Source: Sphingomonadales bacterium
Lineage (GTDB): Bacteria > Pseudomonadota > Alphaproteobacteria > Sphingomonadales > Sphingomonadaceae
Assembly: GCA_027489695.1 (NCBI GenBank)
Contig: JAIXZK010000133.1
Span: 1-38,483 of the forward strand
Direction of reading: 5' to 3'
DNA length: 38,483 nucleotides
Shown: positions 8,967 to 18,697 of the stretch, in pieces
Layout of the letters: each line of letters begins with the position of its first letter
Numbering within the stretch: the stretch's first letter is position 1
Translations under genes and position numbers: made by a program
The notes under the pieces: generated by a model
What the model was told of the DNA's origin: nothing
What the model saw: the letters and a program-made list of their open reading frames with translations, nothing else
The model's database searches: none

Positions 8967-10505
8967 GCTACCCGGCTGGATATAGGGCACGCGGGCGAAG
9001 AGTTCGCGTTCCCAGCGGCGCGGGTCATTCTCGACGCGGCTAACGGCATCGAAGATCATCGTGGCGCGCGTGTCGGTGCGATACTGCGGCCAATTAGGGG
9101 TTCCGGTACGGGCAAAGCCGGTGAAGGCGCGCATCATCGTCGCGCTGCAGGCCCGGGCTGCCGGGCTGTCCCCGGACAGGCTGCTGCCATGGGCGATGGT
9201 CCCGAACACCAGCGCAATGTCCATGGTGTGGGGCGCACCCTGTTCCGGCCGCGCCGGGTCGACGAAATCGCATTGATAGACCCAGGTCGGCGCCGCGGCG
9301 GCGGCGCGCAGTTCGGCCTCGATCACCTGGCCGCGCCAGCTGCGGCCGGCCGTGACCGCGGCCCATAGCAACGCCTGTGGGGTCATGGCCGGATAGCGGG
9401 CGCGGAACTGCGCGACGACCCATTCGGGCGAGATGTCGACCCGCAGCTCGGGCGCCATGCGTTCGGCGAGATTGTCGAAATTCAGTCCGCTCAGCCTGGG
9501 CGAGCCGGGCGGCAGGAAGGCGCGCGCCTCGTCCCGCGTGTTGCCGAGCAGCATCGGAATGGCGTTCGATTGCGGATTGGCATCGGGCCAGAAGGGATGG
9601 CGGGTGAGCCATTTCATGTCGAGCACCGGACCGAAATAGACACTGCCGCCGAGGATCGGATCGGTGGCGGCAAGGCCTTCCATCAGCCGTTCGGCCGGCA
9701 TCGCCAGCAGCGGCGACAGGTCGCCGGCGTCCACGCCCAGCTTCGCCAGACAGGCGCGGGTACGCGCCGTCGCGTTGAGCGGGCCGGACGCCGTCACCTG
9801 CTGGCCGCTCATCGTCGCGGCGCGGTGGAACAGGCCGCGCGCCGCCGGCATCCCCATCAATGTCGCGATCTTGGCGCCGCCGCCGGACTGGCCGAACAGC
9901 ATGACATTGCCGGGATCGCCGCCGAAGGCGGCGATGTTGGCGCGCACCCATGCCAGCGCGAGGACCAGGTCGAGCTGCCCGGCGTTGCCGCTGTCGGCAA
10001 GTCGGGGCTCGAGCCGGGCGAGGTAGAGATAGCCGAGCGCATTCAGCCGATGGTTGATGGTGACGACCACCACATCGCCGAACGCCGCCAGCCGGCCGCC
10101 TTCGTTCAGGGGATCGGTGCTGCTGCCCGAGGAATAGGCGCCGCCATGGATATAGACCATGACGGGCTTTCCCGCGGCCGGGCGGGCATCGGTCGTCCAG
10201 ACGTTGAGGAACAGGCAGTCCTCGCTTTGCGGCTGATAGCGGTTGCCGGCCTGGGGGGCGGCGGGCCCGAAGCCGCGGGCGATGACGGGCTCGCTGGCGC
10301 GCGGTTCTGCCGTCGGCGCCTGGAAGCGGGCAGCGCGGCCATAGCGGATGCCGCGAAAGGCCAGCACGCCATCCTCGACCGTGCCGAGATAGCGGCCGGC
10401 CGGTGCCGCGATGTCGGCCGCTTGCTGTGCCAGGGCCGGCACGGCGGTGAGCGCGAGGCCGCCGGCGATCACCGCGCGGCGTGAGCAGCCCTCAGCGCCG
10501 GACAT
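8964..10505 (-). CDS. Type-B carboxylesterase family protein, exported (RR signal)
   Basis: Likely start MSGAEGCSRRAVIAGGLALTAVPALAQQ; motifs SEDCLFLNVW, VYIHGGAY, GQSGGGAK. Confidence 0.85.
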   Translation of the reverse strand: MSGAEGCSRRAVIAGGLALTAVPALAQQAADIAAPAGRYLGTVEDGVLAFRGIRYGRAARFQAPTAEPRASEPVIARGFGPAAPQAGNRYQPQSEDCLFLNVWTTDARPAAGKPVMVYIHGGAYSSGSSTDPLNEGGRLAAFGDVVVVTINHRLNALGYLYLARLEPRLADSGNAGQLDLVLALAWVRANIAAFGGDPGNVMLFGQSGGGAKIATLMGMPAARGLFHRAATMSGQQVTASGPLNATARTRACLAKLGVDAGDLSPLLAMPAERLMEGLAATDPILGGSVYFGPVLDMKWLTRHPFWPDANPQSNAIPMLLGNTRDEARAFLPPGSPRLSGLNFDNLAERMAPELRVDISPEWVVAQFRARYPAMTPQALLWAAVTAGRSWRGQVIEAELRAAAAAPTWVYQCDFVDPARPEQGAPHTMDIALVFGTIAHGSSLSGDSPAARACSATMMRAFTGFARTGTPNWPQYRTDTRATMIFDAVSRVENDPRRWERELFARVPYIQPGS

Positions 10506-11496
10506 CCACCCCGCCGGCGAGGAAAGCATCGAGATCGGCCTGGCTGAACAGGCTGGCATCCCCCGGTAGCGAATGTTTCAGGACAGTCAGCGCGAGGCCG
10601 GTGCGCGCGGCATGGGCGATGTCGCCCTGGCCGAGGCCATGCAGCACGCCGGCGGCAAAGGCATCGCCAGTGCCGATCCGGTCGACAATGCCGGAAACCA
10701 GCATTTCGTCGGTCTGCGCATGGCTGTCGCGGGCGTCGATGCGGGCGGCAATCCGGTGCCGATCGGCGTCTTCGGTGCGGCGGGCGGTCGATGCCATCAG
10801 CTTCAGGCGCGGAAAGGCCGCGAAGGCGGCTGCGGCTGCGTCGCGCCGCCGGTCCTCGCCATCGCCGTCGAAGCGCGTTCCGAGCAGCAGCCCGATGTCC
10901 TGATGGTTGCCGAACAATATGTCGGCATGGGCGACGAGGCGCGTCAGGATCTCGCGCGGATTGCCGTCCCAGGCGTCCCACAGCCGGGCGCGATAATTGC
11001 CGTCAAACGACACCGGCACGCCCGCCGCCGTGGCGGCTTCGGCCGCGGCGAGCGCCAGCGCCGTGCCATTGGGGCCAAGCGCCGGGGTGATTCCGGAGAT
11101 GTGCAGCCGGTCCTGCCCGGCGAGCAGTGCCGGCCAGTCAAAAGCGGCAGCCGGCGCGCTGGCAAAGCTGCTGCCGGCACGGTCATAGACGATTTCCGAG
11201 GCGCGCTGCCCGCTTCCGACGCTGAGGAAATACAGCCCCATGCGGCCCGGCAGGCGCTGCACGGCCGCGGTGTCGGCACCGCCGGCGCGGACCGCGGCCA
11301 GCACGCCATCGCCGAGCGGCCCGGGCGGCACGGCGCTGACAAGGCGCGCCTTATGGCCGAGCCGGGCCAGCCCGATCGCGACATTGGCCTCGGCGCCACC
11401 GACGACGACATCGAGGCTGGCCGTCTGCAGCAGCAGCGAGCGACCCGGCGCCGAAAGCCGGATCAGCAATTCGCCGAAACAGGTGATCTGCATCAA
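10492..11496 (-). CDS. kdgK: 2-dehydro-3-deoxygluconokinase (PfkB family)
   Basis: 334 aa; [34 protein letters not shown]-term DRIGTGDAFAAGVLHGL. Confidence 0.85.
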   Translation of the reverse strand: MMQITCFGELLIRLSAPGRSLLLQTASLDVVVGGAEANVAIGLARLGHKARLVSAVPPGPLGDGVLAAVRAGGADTAAVQRLPGRMGLYFLSVGSGQRASEIVYDRAGSSFASAPAAAFDWPALLAGQDRLHISGITPALGPNGTALALAAAEAATAAGVPVSFDGNYRARLWDAWDGNPREILTRLVAHADILFGNHQDIGLLLGTRFDGDGEDRRRDAAAAAFAAFPRLKLMASTARRTEDADRHRIAARIDARDSHAQTDEMLVSGIVDRIGTGDAFAAGVLHGLGQGDIAHAARTGLALTVLKHSLPGDASLFSQADLDAFLAGGVDVRR

Positions 11497-12266
11497 CGCG
11501 CCATCCAGCCGCCGTCCACCACCAGGACATGACCATCGATATAGTCCGCAGCCGGGCTGGCAAGAAACACCGCCGCGCCGGCAAGATCCTGCGGCCGGCC
11601 CCAGCGGCCCTGCGGGATGCGCGCGAGGATGGCGTCGTTACGCGCCGGATCGGCCCGCAACGCCTCGGTATTGTTGGTGGCGATATAGCCGGGCGCGATC
11701 GCGTTCACATTGATGCCGCGCCCGGCCCATTCATTGGCGAGTATCTTGGTGAGGCCGGCGACGCCATGCTTGGCCGCCGTGTAGCTCGGCACCCGGATGC
11801 CGCCCTGGAAACTGAGCAGGGAAGCGATGTTGACGATCTTGCCGCGCGGGGCCTCGCCGCGTGCCAGCATGTGCCGGCCGGCGGCCTGGCACAGGAAGAA
11901 CAGCGACTTGAGGTTGGTGTCCATCACCGCATCCCAGTCGGCCTCGGTGAAATCCACGCTGTCGGCGCGGCGGATGATGCCGGCGTTGTTGACCAGGATA
12001 TCGAGCCCGCCCAGCCCGGCCAGCACGCTGGCCACCACGTCGCCGGCGATGCCGGACTGGGACAGGTCGGCCGGAACCAGCAGGGCACGGCGGCCGGCGG
12101 CACGGACGGCAATCGCCGTGTCCTCGGCCGGGGTGCGGCCGATCAGTGCGACATCGGCACCGGCTTCGGCCAGCGCCACGGCGATGGCCTGGCCGATGCC
12201 GGTGTTGGCGCCGGTGACGGCGGCGATCCGCCCGGAAAGATCGAAGGGCCGAACCATGGTGGTCAC
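11493..12266 (-). CDS. kduD: SDR oxidoreductase, 2-deoxy-D-gluconate 3-dehydrogenase / DKI reductase type
   Basis: 257 aa; [39 protein letters not shown]; sits between kdgK and kduI. Confidence 0.85.
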   Translation of the reverse strand: MTTMVRPFDLSGRIAAVTGANTGIGQAIAVALAEAGADVALIGRTPAEDTAIAVRAAGRRALLVPADLSQSGIAGDVVASVLAGLGGLDILVNNAGIIRRADSVDFTEADWDAVMDTNLKSLFFLCQAAGRHMLARGEAPRGKIVNIASLLSFQGGIRVPSYTAAKHGVAGLTKILANEWAGRGINVNAIAPGYIATNNTEALRADPARNDAILARIPQGRWGRPQDLAGAAVFLASPAADYIDGHVLVVDGGWMAR

Positions 12267-13096
12267 TTCAACTGGCAGATGTCGAGGACGTTCATGTCGG
12301 TATAGTCGAGGTTCTCGCCGCCCATCGCCCAGATGAAGGCATAGGCGCGGGTGCCCGAGCCCATATGGATCGACCAGGGCGGCGAAATCACCGCTTCCTC
12401 ATTGGCGACCAGGATGTGGCGCATGCCGTCGGGCTCACCCATGTAATGGAAGACGCGATCATCGGCGCCGAGATCGAAGTAGAAATAGATTTCCGAACGC
12501 CGGTCATGGAGGTGCGGCGGCATGGTGTTCCACACGCTGCCGGGCCGGAGGATGGTGAGCCCGAGCAGCAGCTGGGCCGAATCGCAGATGCCGGGAATGA
12601 CCATCTGGTAGATGGTGCGCTCGTTCGAACCTTCGAGGCCGCCGCGTTCCAGCGGATTGGCTTCGGCGATGGCGATCTTCTTCAGCGATTTGGCGACATG
12701 GGCAGGGGTGGAAGCGAGGTAGAAGCGCGCGCCTTCGCCTTCGAACACCACATCGGTGTGACCCATCGGGATGTACAGGCAATCGCGGCTCGCCATGTCG
12801 AAGGCCTGGCCATCGACGGTGATGCGGCCTGGCGCGCCGACATTGACGGCCGCCAGTTCACGGCGTTCGAGGAAGGGCTTGCCCGCCGCCGAGGCCGGCT
12901 CGCCCTGCGCCGGCAGCACCAGCGGGGCGGCGCCGGGGCAGGCGCCGCCGATGACGAAGCGCTCGTTGTGGCTGTAGTTCAGCACCACTTGGCCGGGCAC
13001 GAACAGGCCGGTGACCAGATAGCGCTGGCGCAGCGCCTCGTTGCTGGCACCCGCCATCATGTCGGGGTGGGTTGCGTGATAGGTCCTGGCGAACAT
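12263..13096 (-). CDS. kduI: 5-dehydro-4-deoxy-D-glucuronate isomerase
   Basis: Likely start [14 protein letters not shown] at 13096 with GAGGAG upstream; [33 protein letters not shown] typical of KduI. Confidence 0.93.
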   Translation of the reverse strand: MFARTYHATHPDMMAGASNEALRQRYLVTGLFVPGQVVLNYSHNERFVIGGACPGAAPLVLPAQGEPASAAGKPFLERRELAAVNVGAPGRITVDGQAFDMASRDCLYIPMGHTDVVFEGEGARFYLASTPAHVAKSLKKIAIAEANPLERGGLEGSNERTIYQMVIPGICDSAQLLLGLTILRPGSVWNTMPPHLHDRRSEIYFYFDLGADDRVFHYMGEPDGMRHILVANEEAVISPPWSIHMGSGTRAYAFIWAMGGENLDYTDMNVLDICQLK

Positions 13097-13107
13097 CTTG
13101 TGGCTCC

Positions 13108-14517
13108 TCAAAGGCGATAGGCGCGCCGGGCGAGGCCGACGGCGAGTTCGGGGGCGAGTTCTTCGGCTTCGGCGAGGCTGAGCCGATGTTCGGCGACGAG
13201 TTCGGCGAGGAAGCCGCAATCGATGCGCCGCGCCATGTCGTGCCGGGCCGGAATGGACAGAAAGGCGCGGGTATCGTCGTTGAAGCCGGCGCTATTGTAG
13301 AAACCGGCCGTTTCGGTAGTCATGCGGCGGAAGCGCTTCATGCCTTCCGGACTGTCATGGAACCACCAGGCCGGGCCGAGCAGCAGGCAGGGGTAATGGC
13401 CGGCCAGCGGCGCCAGTTCGCGCGCATAGGTCGTCTCGTCGAGCGTGAACAGGATGAGCGTGAGGCGCCTGTCATTGCCGAAGCGGCCGAGCAGCGGACG
13501 CAGCGCCTCGACATAGTCGGTGGGCCCCGGAATGTCGGCGCCCTTGTCGCGGCCATGGCTGGCGTGAAGCGGCGCATTGTGGTTGCGCCGGCTGCCGGGG
13601 TGCAGCTGCATCACCATGCCGTCCTCGATGCTCATCGCGGCGAATTCGGTGAGCATCTGGGCGCGCAGCAGTTCCGCATCTGCGGCGCCGTGCCGGCCCG
13701 AGAGGATGCGTTGCCACAAGGCCTCGCATTCCGGGCGCGACAAGTCGGCGGTGCGGGCGGTGGGATGGCCATGGTCGGTGGCGGTGGCGCCGGCGGCGCG
13801 GAAATCCGCCCGGCGGCGGCGATGGGCGGCAAGATAGCCGTGCCAGCTCGTCACATCCTCGCCGGTCAGCGCCGCGAACAAGGCCAGCGCCTCGTGAAAT
13901 TGCTCATGGTCGGCATCGACAACGGCATCGGGCCGGTAGGTGGTGACAACCCGGCCGGCCCAGTCCGACGCGCGGATGGTCGCGTGGTGATCGAGCGGTT
14001 CGTGCGCGCCTTCGGTGGTGGCCAGAAGCTCGATGCCGAAGCGTTCGAACAGCGCCCGCGGCCGGAAGGCGGGCGTCGCGAGCCGGGCGCCGATGTGATC
14101 GAAGACATGATCGGCACTGTCCGGCGCGAGGGTCACGTCAAGGCCGAACACCTCGGCAAGGACATGATCGAGCCAGATGCGTGACGGCGTGCCCCGGAAC
14201 AGGTGCTGATGGGCGGCGAAGCAGCGCCAGGCTTCCCGCGGGTCGGTGTCCGGGGCTTCGCCATGGCGGGGCACCGCCAGGGCATCGAGGCCGACGCCCT
14301 GGCTGTAGAGCATGCGATAGAGATAATGGTCGGGTGCCAGCAGCAGCTCGGTCGCATTGGTCCAGGGCGCATTGCTGGCGAACCAGGCCGGGTCGGTGTG
14401 GCCGTGCGGACTGACGATGGGCAGGCCGGCAACGCTTGCATAGAGGTGACGCGCCACCGCGCGGGTGGCCGGATCGGCGGGCAGCAGCCGGTCGGGATGA
14501 AGCACGAGGGGACGCAA
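13108..14517 (-). CDS. uxaC: Glucuronate/galacturonate isomerase
   Basis: 469 aa; [63 protein letters not shown] near C-term. Confidence 0.93.
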   Translation of the reverse strand: MRPLVLHPDRLLPADPATRAVARHLYASVAGLPIVSPHGHTDPAWFASNAPWTNATELLLAPDHYLYRMLYSQGVGLDALAVPRHGEAPDTDPREAWRCFAAHQHLFRGTPSRIWLDHVLAEVFGLDVTLAPDSADHVFDHIGARLATPAFRPRALFERFGIELLATTEGAHEPLDHHATIRASDWAGRVVTTYRPDAVVDADHEQFHEALALFAALTGEDVTSWHGYLAAHRRRRADFRAAGATATDHGHPTARTADLSRPECEALWQRILSGRHGAADAELLRAQMLTEFAAMSIEDGMVMQLHPGSRRNHNAPLHASHGRDKGADIPGPTDYVEALRPLLGRFGNDRRLTLILFTLDETTYARELAPLAGHYPCLLLGPAWWFHDSPEGMKRFRRMTTETAGFYNSAGFNDDTRAFLSIPARHDMARRIDCGFLAELVAEHRLSLAEAEELAPELAVGLARRAYRL

Positions 14518-14542
14518 GCTGGCCTCCGGAAGTCGGGGTCTT

Positions 14543-14557
14543 GGTAACCGGTGTCAA
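14543..14557 (-). promoter_or_regulatory. Putative LacI-family operator, site 3 (uxaC operon promoter)
   Basis: GGTAACCGGTGTCAA = reverse complement of TTGACACCGGTTACC; 25 bp upstream of uxaC ATG. Confidence 0.7.
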
Positions 14558-14559
14558 AT

Positions 14560-14628
14560 CTCGGCGCAAGCCGCTTTCGGGTCTCGGCGCAAGCCGGTTT
14601 AGGATCCCGGCGCAAGCCGCTTTCGGGG
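14560..14628. repeat. Three tandem 23-bp repeats, each with a 4-bp-stem mini-hairpin
   Basis: CTCGGCGCAAGCCGCTTTCGGGT / CTCGGCGCAAGCCGGTTTAGGAT / CCCGGCGCAAGCCGCTTTCGGGG; core CGGC-GCAA-GCCG in each unit. Confidence 0.9.
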
Positions 14629-14635
14629 CGCAACG

Positions 14636-15664
14636 TCAGCGGCGTGGGGGCCCGGCGGAGGCGCGGATGATCAGTTCCGAAAGGAAAAGCGCTGGCTGGG
14701 CCTCGGCGTCGTCTTCATCCAGAAGCTTGATCGCCGCCGCCTTGCCCATTGCCTGGATCGGCCAGCGCACGGTGGTGAGCGGTGGCCAGAGATGGGCGGC
14801 AATCGCCGTGTCGTCGAACCCGACGATCGAGAGATCGCCCGGTACATCGAGCCCCCGCTCCCGCGCGGCATGAAGCACGCCGGCGGCCATTTCGTCGTTG
14901 GAGGCAAAAATGGCGGTGGGCGGTTCCTCGCTGGCGAGCAGCTGGCGACCGGCGGCGAGTCCCGATTCGAAGCGATAGGTGCCTTCCACAATGATCCGGG
15001 GGTCAAAGGCCAGGCCGGCCGCGGCCAGCGCTTCCGCAAAGCCGCTGCGCCGTTCGAAGGCGGAGCGAAATCCCTGTGGACCGGTCACCAGCCCGATGCG
15101 GCGGTGGCCGAGGCCGATGAGATGGTTGACCGCCTGCCGCACCGCCTCGCGGTCGTTGGAGGCGACCATATGTTCCGGTGTGTCGAGCATGGCCGAGCCC
15201 ATGCGGACATAGCGGCAGCCCAGCTGCTCGCAGAGCGTGGCGAGCCCGTCATTTTCGGAAATCGGTGGCAGCAGCAGCACGCCATGCAGACGCTGGCGTT
15301 CCAGAAAGGCCCGCACATCGGCCACCAGGCTGGTCGAGCCGCGGTCGACCGGCCGCACGATCAGTTCGAATTCGGTACCGCGCAGCACCGCCAGCAGCGC
15401 CTGCTGCATGCCCAGCACCATCTGGGCATTGGGATTGTCGTGGACCAGGCCGATCAGGAAGTTGCGCCGGAGCGCCAGGGCCCGGGCCTGGGGATTGGGC
15501 ACATAGCCGGTGGCGCGGATAATCTCGTCGACGCGGCGGCGGGTGTCCTCGTTCAGCAGCGGCGAGCGGTTGATGACACGGCTCACCGTCTTTTTCGAAA
15601 CGCCGGCCAGCCGGGCGATATCGTTGATGGTCGGCTTGGCGTTGTTGTTGCTGTCGTCGTCCAC
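14636..15664 (-). CDS. LacI-family transcriptional regulator, candidate hexuronate/pectin regulator
   Basis: HTH KPTINDIARLAGVSKKTVSRVINRSPLLNEDTRRRV and sugar-binding domain with C-term VGFDDTAIAAHLWPPLTTVRWP. ORF is open to 15967, but the likely start is GTG at 15664, downstream of the operator. Confidence 0.85.
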   Translation of the reverse strand: MDDDSNNNAKPTINDIARLAGVSKKTVSRVINRSPLLNEDTRRRVDEIIRATGYVPNPQARALALRRNFLIGLVHDNPNAQMVLGMQQALLAVLRGTEFELIVRPVDRGSTSLVADVRAFLERQRLHGVLLLPPISENDGLATLCEQLGCRYVRMGSAMLDTPEHMVASNDREAVRQAVNHLIGLGHRRIGLVTGPQGFRSAFERRSGFAEALAAAGLAFDPRIIVEGTYRFESGLAAGRQLLASEEPPTAIFASNDEMAAGVLHAARERGLDVPGDLSIVGFDDTAIAAHLWPPLTTVRWPIQAMGKAAAIKLLDEDDAEAQPALFLSELIIRASAGPPRR

Positions 15665-15724
15665 GCGGTGGTCCCGGTTGCTGTCGCTGTGTAGCGGACC
15701 CTTGCTGAGATTGCCAGATAGACA

Positions 15725-15739
15725 ATGACACCGGTTTCC
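15725..15739. promoter_or_regulatory. Putative LacI-family operator, site 4 (lacI / uxaA divergent region)
   Basis: ATGACACCGGTTTCC, 17 bp upstream of the uxaA ATG. Confidence 0.72.
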
Positions 15740-15755
15740 TCTAGTCCGTGGCGCC

Positions 15756-17258
15756 ATGTCGATTTCCACAGCTCCGGACTTGCCACCGGCCCTAAGGGTC
15801 GCGGCCGCGGATGATGTGGCGGTGGCCCTGCGCGATCTGGCCAGCGGCGAGAATGTACCGCTGGACGGGTCGGCGGTGACGCTGCTGGAAGCCATCCCCA
15901 AGGGGCACAAGCTGGCCATCACGCCCATTGCGGCGGGGGCTCCTGTCCACAAATATGGCTTTCCCATCGGCCGCGCGACCCGGGCGATAGCAGCGGGCAG
16001 CCATGTTCATGGCCACAATCTCGTCACCGCGCTGGCGGGCGAGGGGCTCTATCTGTGGCAACCGAGCCATCCGCTGCCGCCGGAGCCGGGGGTTGGGCAG
16101 TTTCGCGGTTTTCGGCGCCGGGATGGTCGCGTCGGCACCCGCAACGAGATCTGGGTGTTGCCGACCGTGGGCTGCGTTGCTCGCACGGCGCAGCGGATTG
16201 CGGCGGCGGCAAGTCGGCATCTCGACGGCACGGTGGCGTGCGTGCACGCCTTTCCCCATCCGCATGGCTGTTCCCAGCTGGGCGATGATCTTGCCGGCAC
16301 CCGCGAACTTCTGGCGGCGCTGGCCTGCCATCCCAACGCCGGCGGTGTGCTGATCGTGGGATTGGGCTGCGAATCCAACCAGCTCGATGCCCTGCTGGCC
16401 CGGATACCGTCTGAATATCACTACAAGATCCGCACGCTGCGCGCCCAGACCGCTGCTGACGAGGTCGCCGAAGGCGTTGCGCTGGTGGGCGAACTCATGG
16501 CCGCTGCCGGCCGCGAGCCGCGCGAAATGTTCGACCTTGATCAGCTCGTGCTGGGCCTGAAATGCGGCGGTTCCGATGCGTTTTCGGGTCTGACGGCGAA
16601 TCCGCTGGTCGGGCTGATGGCGGATCGGGTGATCGGCGCCGGCGGCACCGCGATCCTGACCGAAATTCCCGAAGTGTTCGGTGCCGAGACCCAGTTGATG
16701 GCGAGAGCCAGTGATCCTGAGGTGTTCGAGGCGATCGTCGGCCTCGTCAATGGTTTCAAGCGGCATTTTCTCGATCATGGCCAGCCGGTTTCGGAGAACC
16801 CGTCCCCCGGCAACATCGCCGGCGGGATCACCACGCTTGAGGAGAAATCGCTGGGGGCGGTGCAGAAGGGCGGCCATGGCGCCGTCACCGACGTGCTGCC
16901 CTATGGCGGGCGCTGGCGGCGGCCCGGGCTGACGCTTTTGCAAGCGCCGGGAAATGATGCGGTCTCGTCGACCGCCCTGGCGGCGGCGGGCGCAACCATC
17001 ATCCTGTTCACCACCGGTCGCGGCACGCCGCTGGGCTTTCCGGTCCCCACCGTGAAGATCGCATCGAACAGCGCGCTCGCCGCGGCCAAGCCGGGCTGGA
17101 TCGATTTCGATGCCGGCCGGGTTCTGACGGACGGCAGCGCCGCCGCGGCCACGGCCTTGCTGGACCGCATCCTGGCGATGGCATCGGGGGAATCGACGGC
17201 CGCCGAGCGCAATGACGAGCGGGAGATCGCGATCTGGAAGCGCGGTGTGACGCTGTGA
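15756..17258 (+). CDS. uxaA: Altronate dehydratase
   Basis: 500 aa; N-terminal SAF-like domain (HDRxLAITPIAAGAPVHKYGFPIG style), RRRDGRVGTRNEIWVLPTVGCV, LGLKCGGSDAFSGLTANP. Confidence 0.93.
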   Translation: MSISTAPDLPPALRVAAADDVAVALRDLASGENVPLDGSAVTLLEAIPKGHKLAITPIAAGAPVHKYGFPIGRATRAIAAGSHVHGHNLVTALAGEGLYLWQPSHPLPPEPGVGQFRGFRRRDGRVGTRNEIWVLPTVGCVARTAQRIAAAASRHLDGTVACVHAFPHPHGCSQLGDDLAGTRELLAALACHPNAGGVLIVGLGCESNQLDALLARIPSEYHYKIRTLRAQTAADEVAEGVALVGELMAAAGREPREMFDLDQLVLGLKCGGSDAFSGLTANPLVGLMADRVIGAGGTAILTEIPEVFGAETQLMARASDPEVFEAIVGLVNGFKRHFLDHGQPVSENPSPGNIAGGITTLEEKSLGAVQKGGHGAVTDVLPYGGRWRRPGLTLLQAPGNDAVSSTALAAAGATIILFTTGRGTPLGFPVPTVKIASNSALAAAKPGWIDFDAGRVLTDGSAAAATALLDRILAMASGESTAAERNDEREIAIWKRGVTL

Positions 17259-18697
17259 CCCTGTCCCTCGCCAGCCTTGGCAGCGTCGCTGTCCAGCCGC
17301 CACCCTATGACCCGGCGGGGATCGCGCCGGGCATCCTGCATTTCGGCCCGGGCGCCTTTCACCGCGCGCACCAGGCGGACTTCATCGATCGCCTGCTCGC
17401 CAGCGATCCGCGCTGGGGCATCGTCGCGGTTTCGCTGCGCAGTGCCGGCGTGACCGATGCGCTGGCGGCGCAACAGGGTCTCTACACCCTCACCATCCGC
17501 GATGCGGTGCCGGCCCGGCGGGTGATCGGGGCGGTGCGCGGCTGGCTGGGGCCGGGCCGCGAGGATGATGTCGCGCACTGGCTGGCGGATCCGCGGATCC
17601 GGCTGGTCAGCGCCACGGTCACGGAAAAGGGCTATTGCCTGGATGCCGAGGGGCGGCTCGACTGGTCGCATCCCGATATCGTCCACGATCTTGGCGCCGG
17701 CCAGCGGCCGCGCAGCCTGGTGGGCTGGCTGGCGCTGGGGCTGGCGGTACGGCGGGCGGCCGGCGTGGCGCCCTTCGCCGTTCTGCCGTGCGACAATCTT
17801 CCGGAGAATGGCCGGCGCCTGGCGGTAGCGGTCATCGCCTTCGCCGCCAGGCGCGACGCCGATCTCGCTGCCTGGATTGCCGGCGAGGCGCGCTTTGCCA
17901 ACACCATGGTGGATGCGATCACGCCGGCCAGCGACGACAGGCTGCGCGCCGAAGCCACCGCCTTTGGCGATGCCGTGCCGGTGCAGCGCGAAGCCTTTGC
18001 CCAATGGGTGGTGGAGGATGTGCTGCCGAAGCACGGCCCCGATCTCGCCGCGGTTGGCGTCGCGGTCAGCAATGACGTCGCCGCCTTTGAACGGATGAAG
18101 CTGCGCATCCTCAACGGGGCCCATTCCAGCCTGGCCTATCTCGGCCTGTTGCGCGGCCGGTCGAGCGTTGCCGAAGCCATGGCCGATCCTGCCCTGGCCG
18201 AATTCGTCCGGGCGCTGGTGGTACGGGACATAACGGCCTGTGTCGGCGCGCCGGCCGGCTTTGATCTCCCCGGCTATGTCGAGAGCGTGTTCCGGCGCTT
18301 TGGCAACCCGGCGATTGTCCATCGGCTCGATCAGATCGCCATCGATGGCTCCAAAAAACTGCCCTATCGGCTGATCGCGACGCTGGGCATCGCGGCGCGG
18401 CAAGGCCGGCCGCTGCACCGGCTGCTGCTGCCGATCGCCGGCTGGATGCGATGGCTGCAGCAACAGGCGTCGGCCGCCGATGTTGCCGATCCGCTCGCGG
18501 CGACACTCTGGGCGGCAGCCCGCGCCGAGACGGAGGCGGTCCCGGCCTTTCTGGCGATGCCCTTTCTGTTCGATGCCGACACGGCCGCCATGCCCATGGT
18601 GCGGGCGGCACTTGCGACGGCCTGGGCGAGCACCGCCGACCGGCAATCGCTCGAAGCGGCGCTTCGGAGGTTTGCGGATGACACCGGTTTCCTATAA
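17255..18697 (+). CDS. Mannitol dehydrogenase-family hexuronate reductase (UxuB-like)
   Basis: 480 aa; HFGPGAFHRAHQADF, TVTEKGYCLD, LKLRILNGAHSSLAYLG-like (MKLRILNGAHSSLAYLG), DGSKKLPYRL; GTGA overlap with uxaA stop. Confidence 0.87.
   Translation: MTLSLASLGSVAVQPPPYDPAGIAPGILHFGPGAFHRAHQADFIDRLLASDPRWGIVAVSLRSAGVTDALAAQQGLYTLTIRDAVPARRVIGAVRGWLGPGREDDVAHWLADPRIRLVSATVTEKGYCLDAEGRLDWSHPDIVHDLGAGQRPRSLVGWLALGLAVRRAAGVAPFAVLPCDNLPENGRRLAVAVIAFAARRDADLAAWIAGEARFANTMVDAITPASDDRLRAEATAFGDAVPVQREAFAQWVVEDVLPKHGPDLAAVGVAVSNDVAAFERMKLRILNGAHSSLAYLGLLRGRSSVAEAMADPALAEFVRALVVRDITACVGAPAGFDLPGYVESVFRRFGNPAIVHRLDQIAIDGSKKLPYRLIATLGIAARQGRPLHRLLLPIAGWMRWLQQQASAADVADPLAATLWAAARAETEAVPAFLAMPFLFDADTAAMPMVRAALATAWASTADRQSLEAALRRFADDTGFL
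18678..18692 (+). promoter_or_regulatory. Putative LacI-family operator, site 5, inside a coding overlap
   Basis: ATGACACCGGTTTCC, 15/15 (16/16 with the next T) identical to site 4. Confidence 0.6.

Noticed and set aside
14560-14628. Possible mini-CRISPR array
   Set aside because: Units are contiguous 23-bp tandem repeats with no spacers and no cas genes nearby.
15665-15967. N-terminal extension of the LacI ORF (MGKPYLWTGAPAAMG…)
   Set aside because: Overlaps uxaA on the other strand and would contain the operator; LacI HTH normally starts at the very N-terminus, matching GTG 15664.
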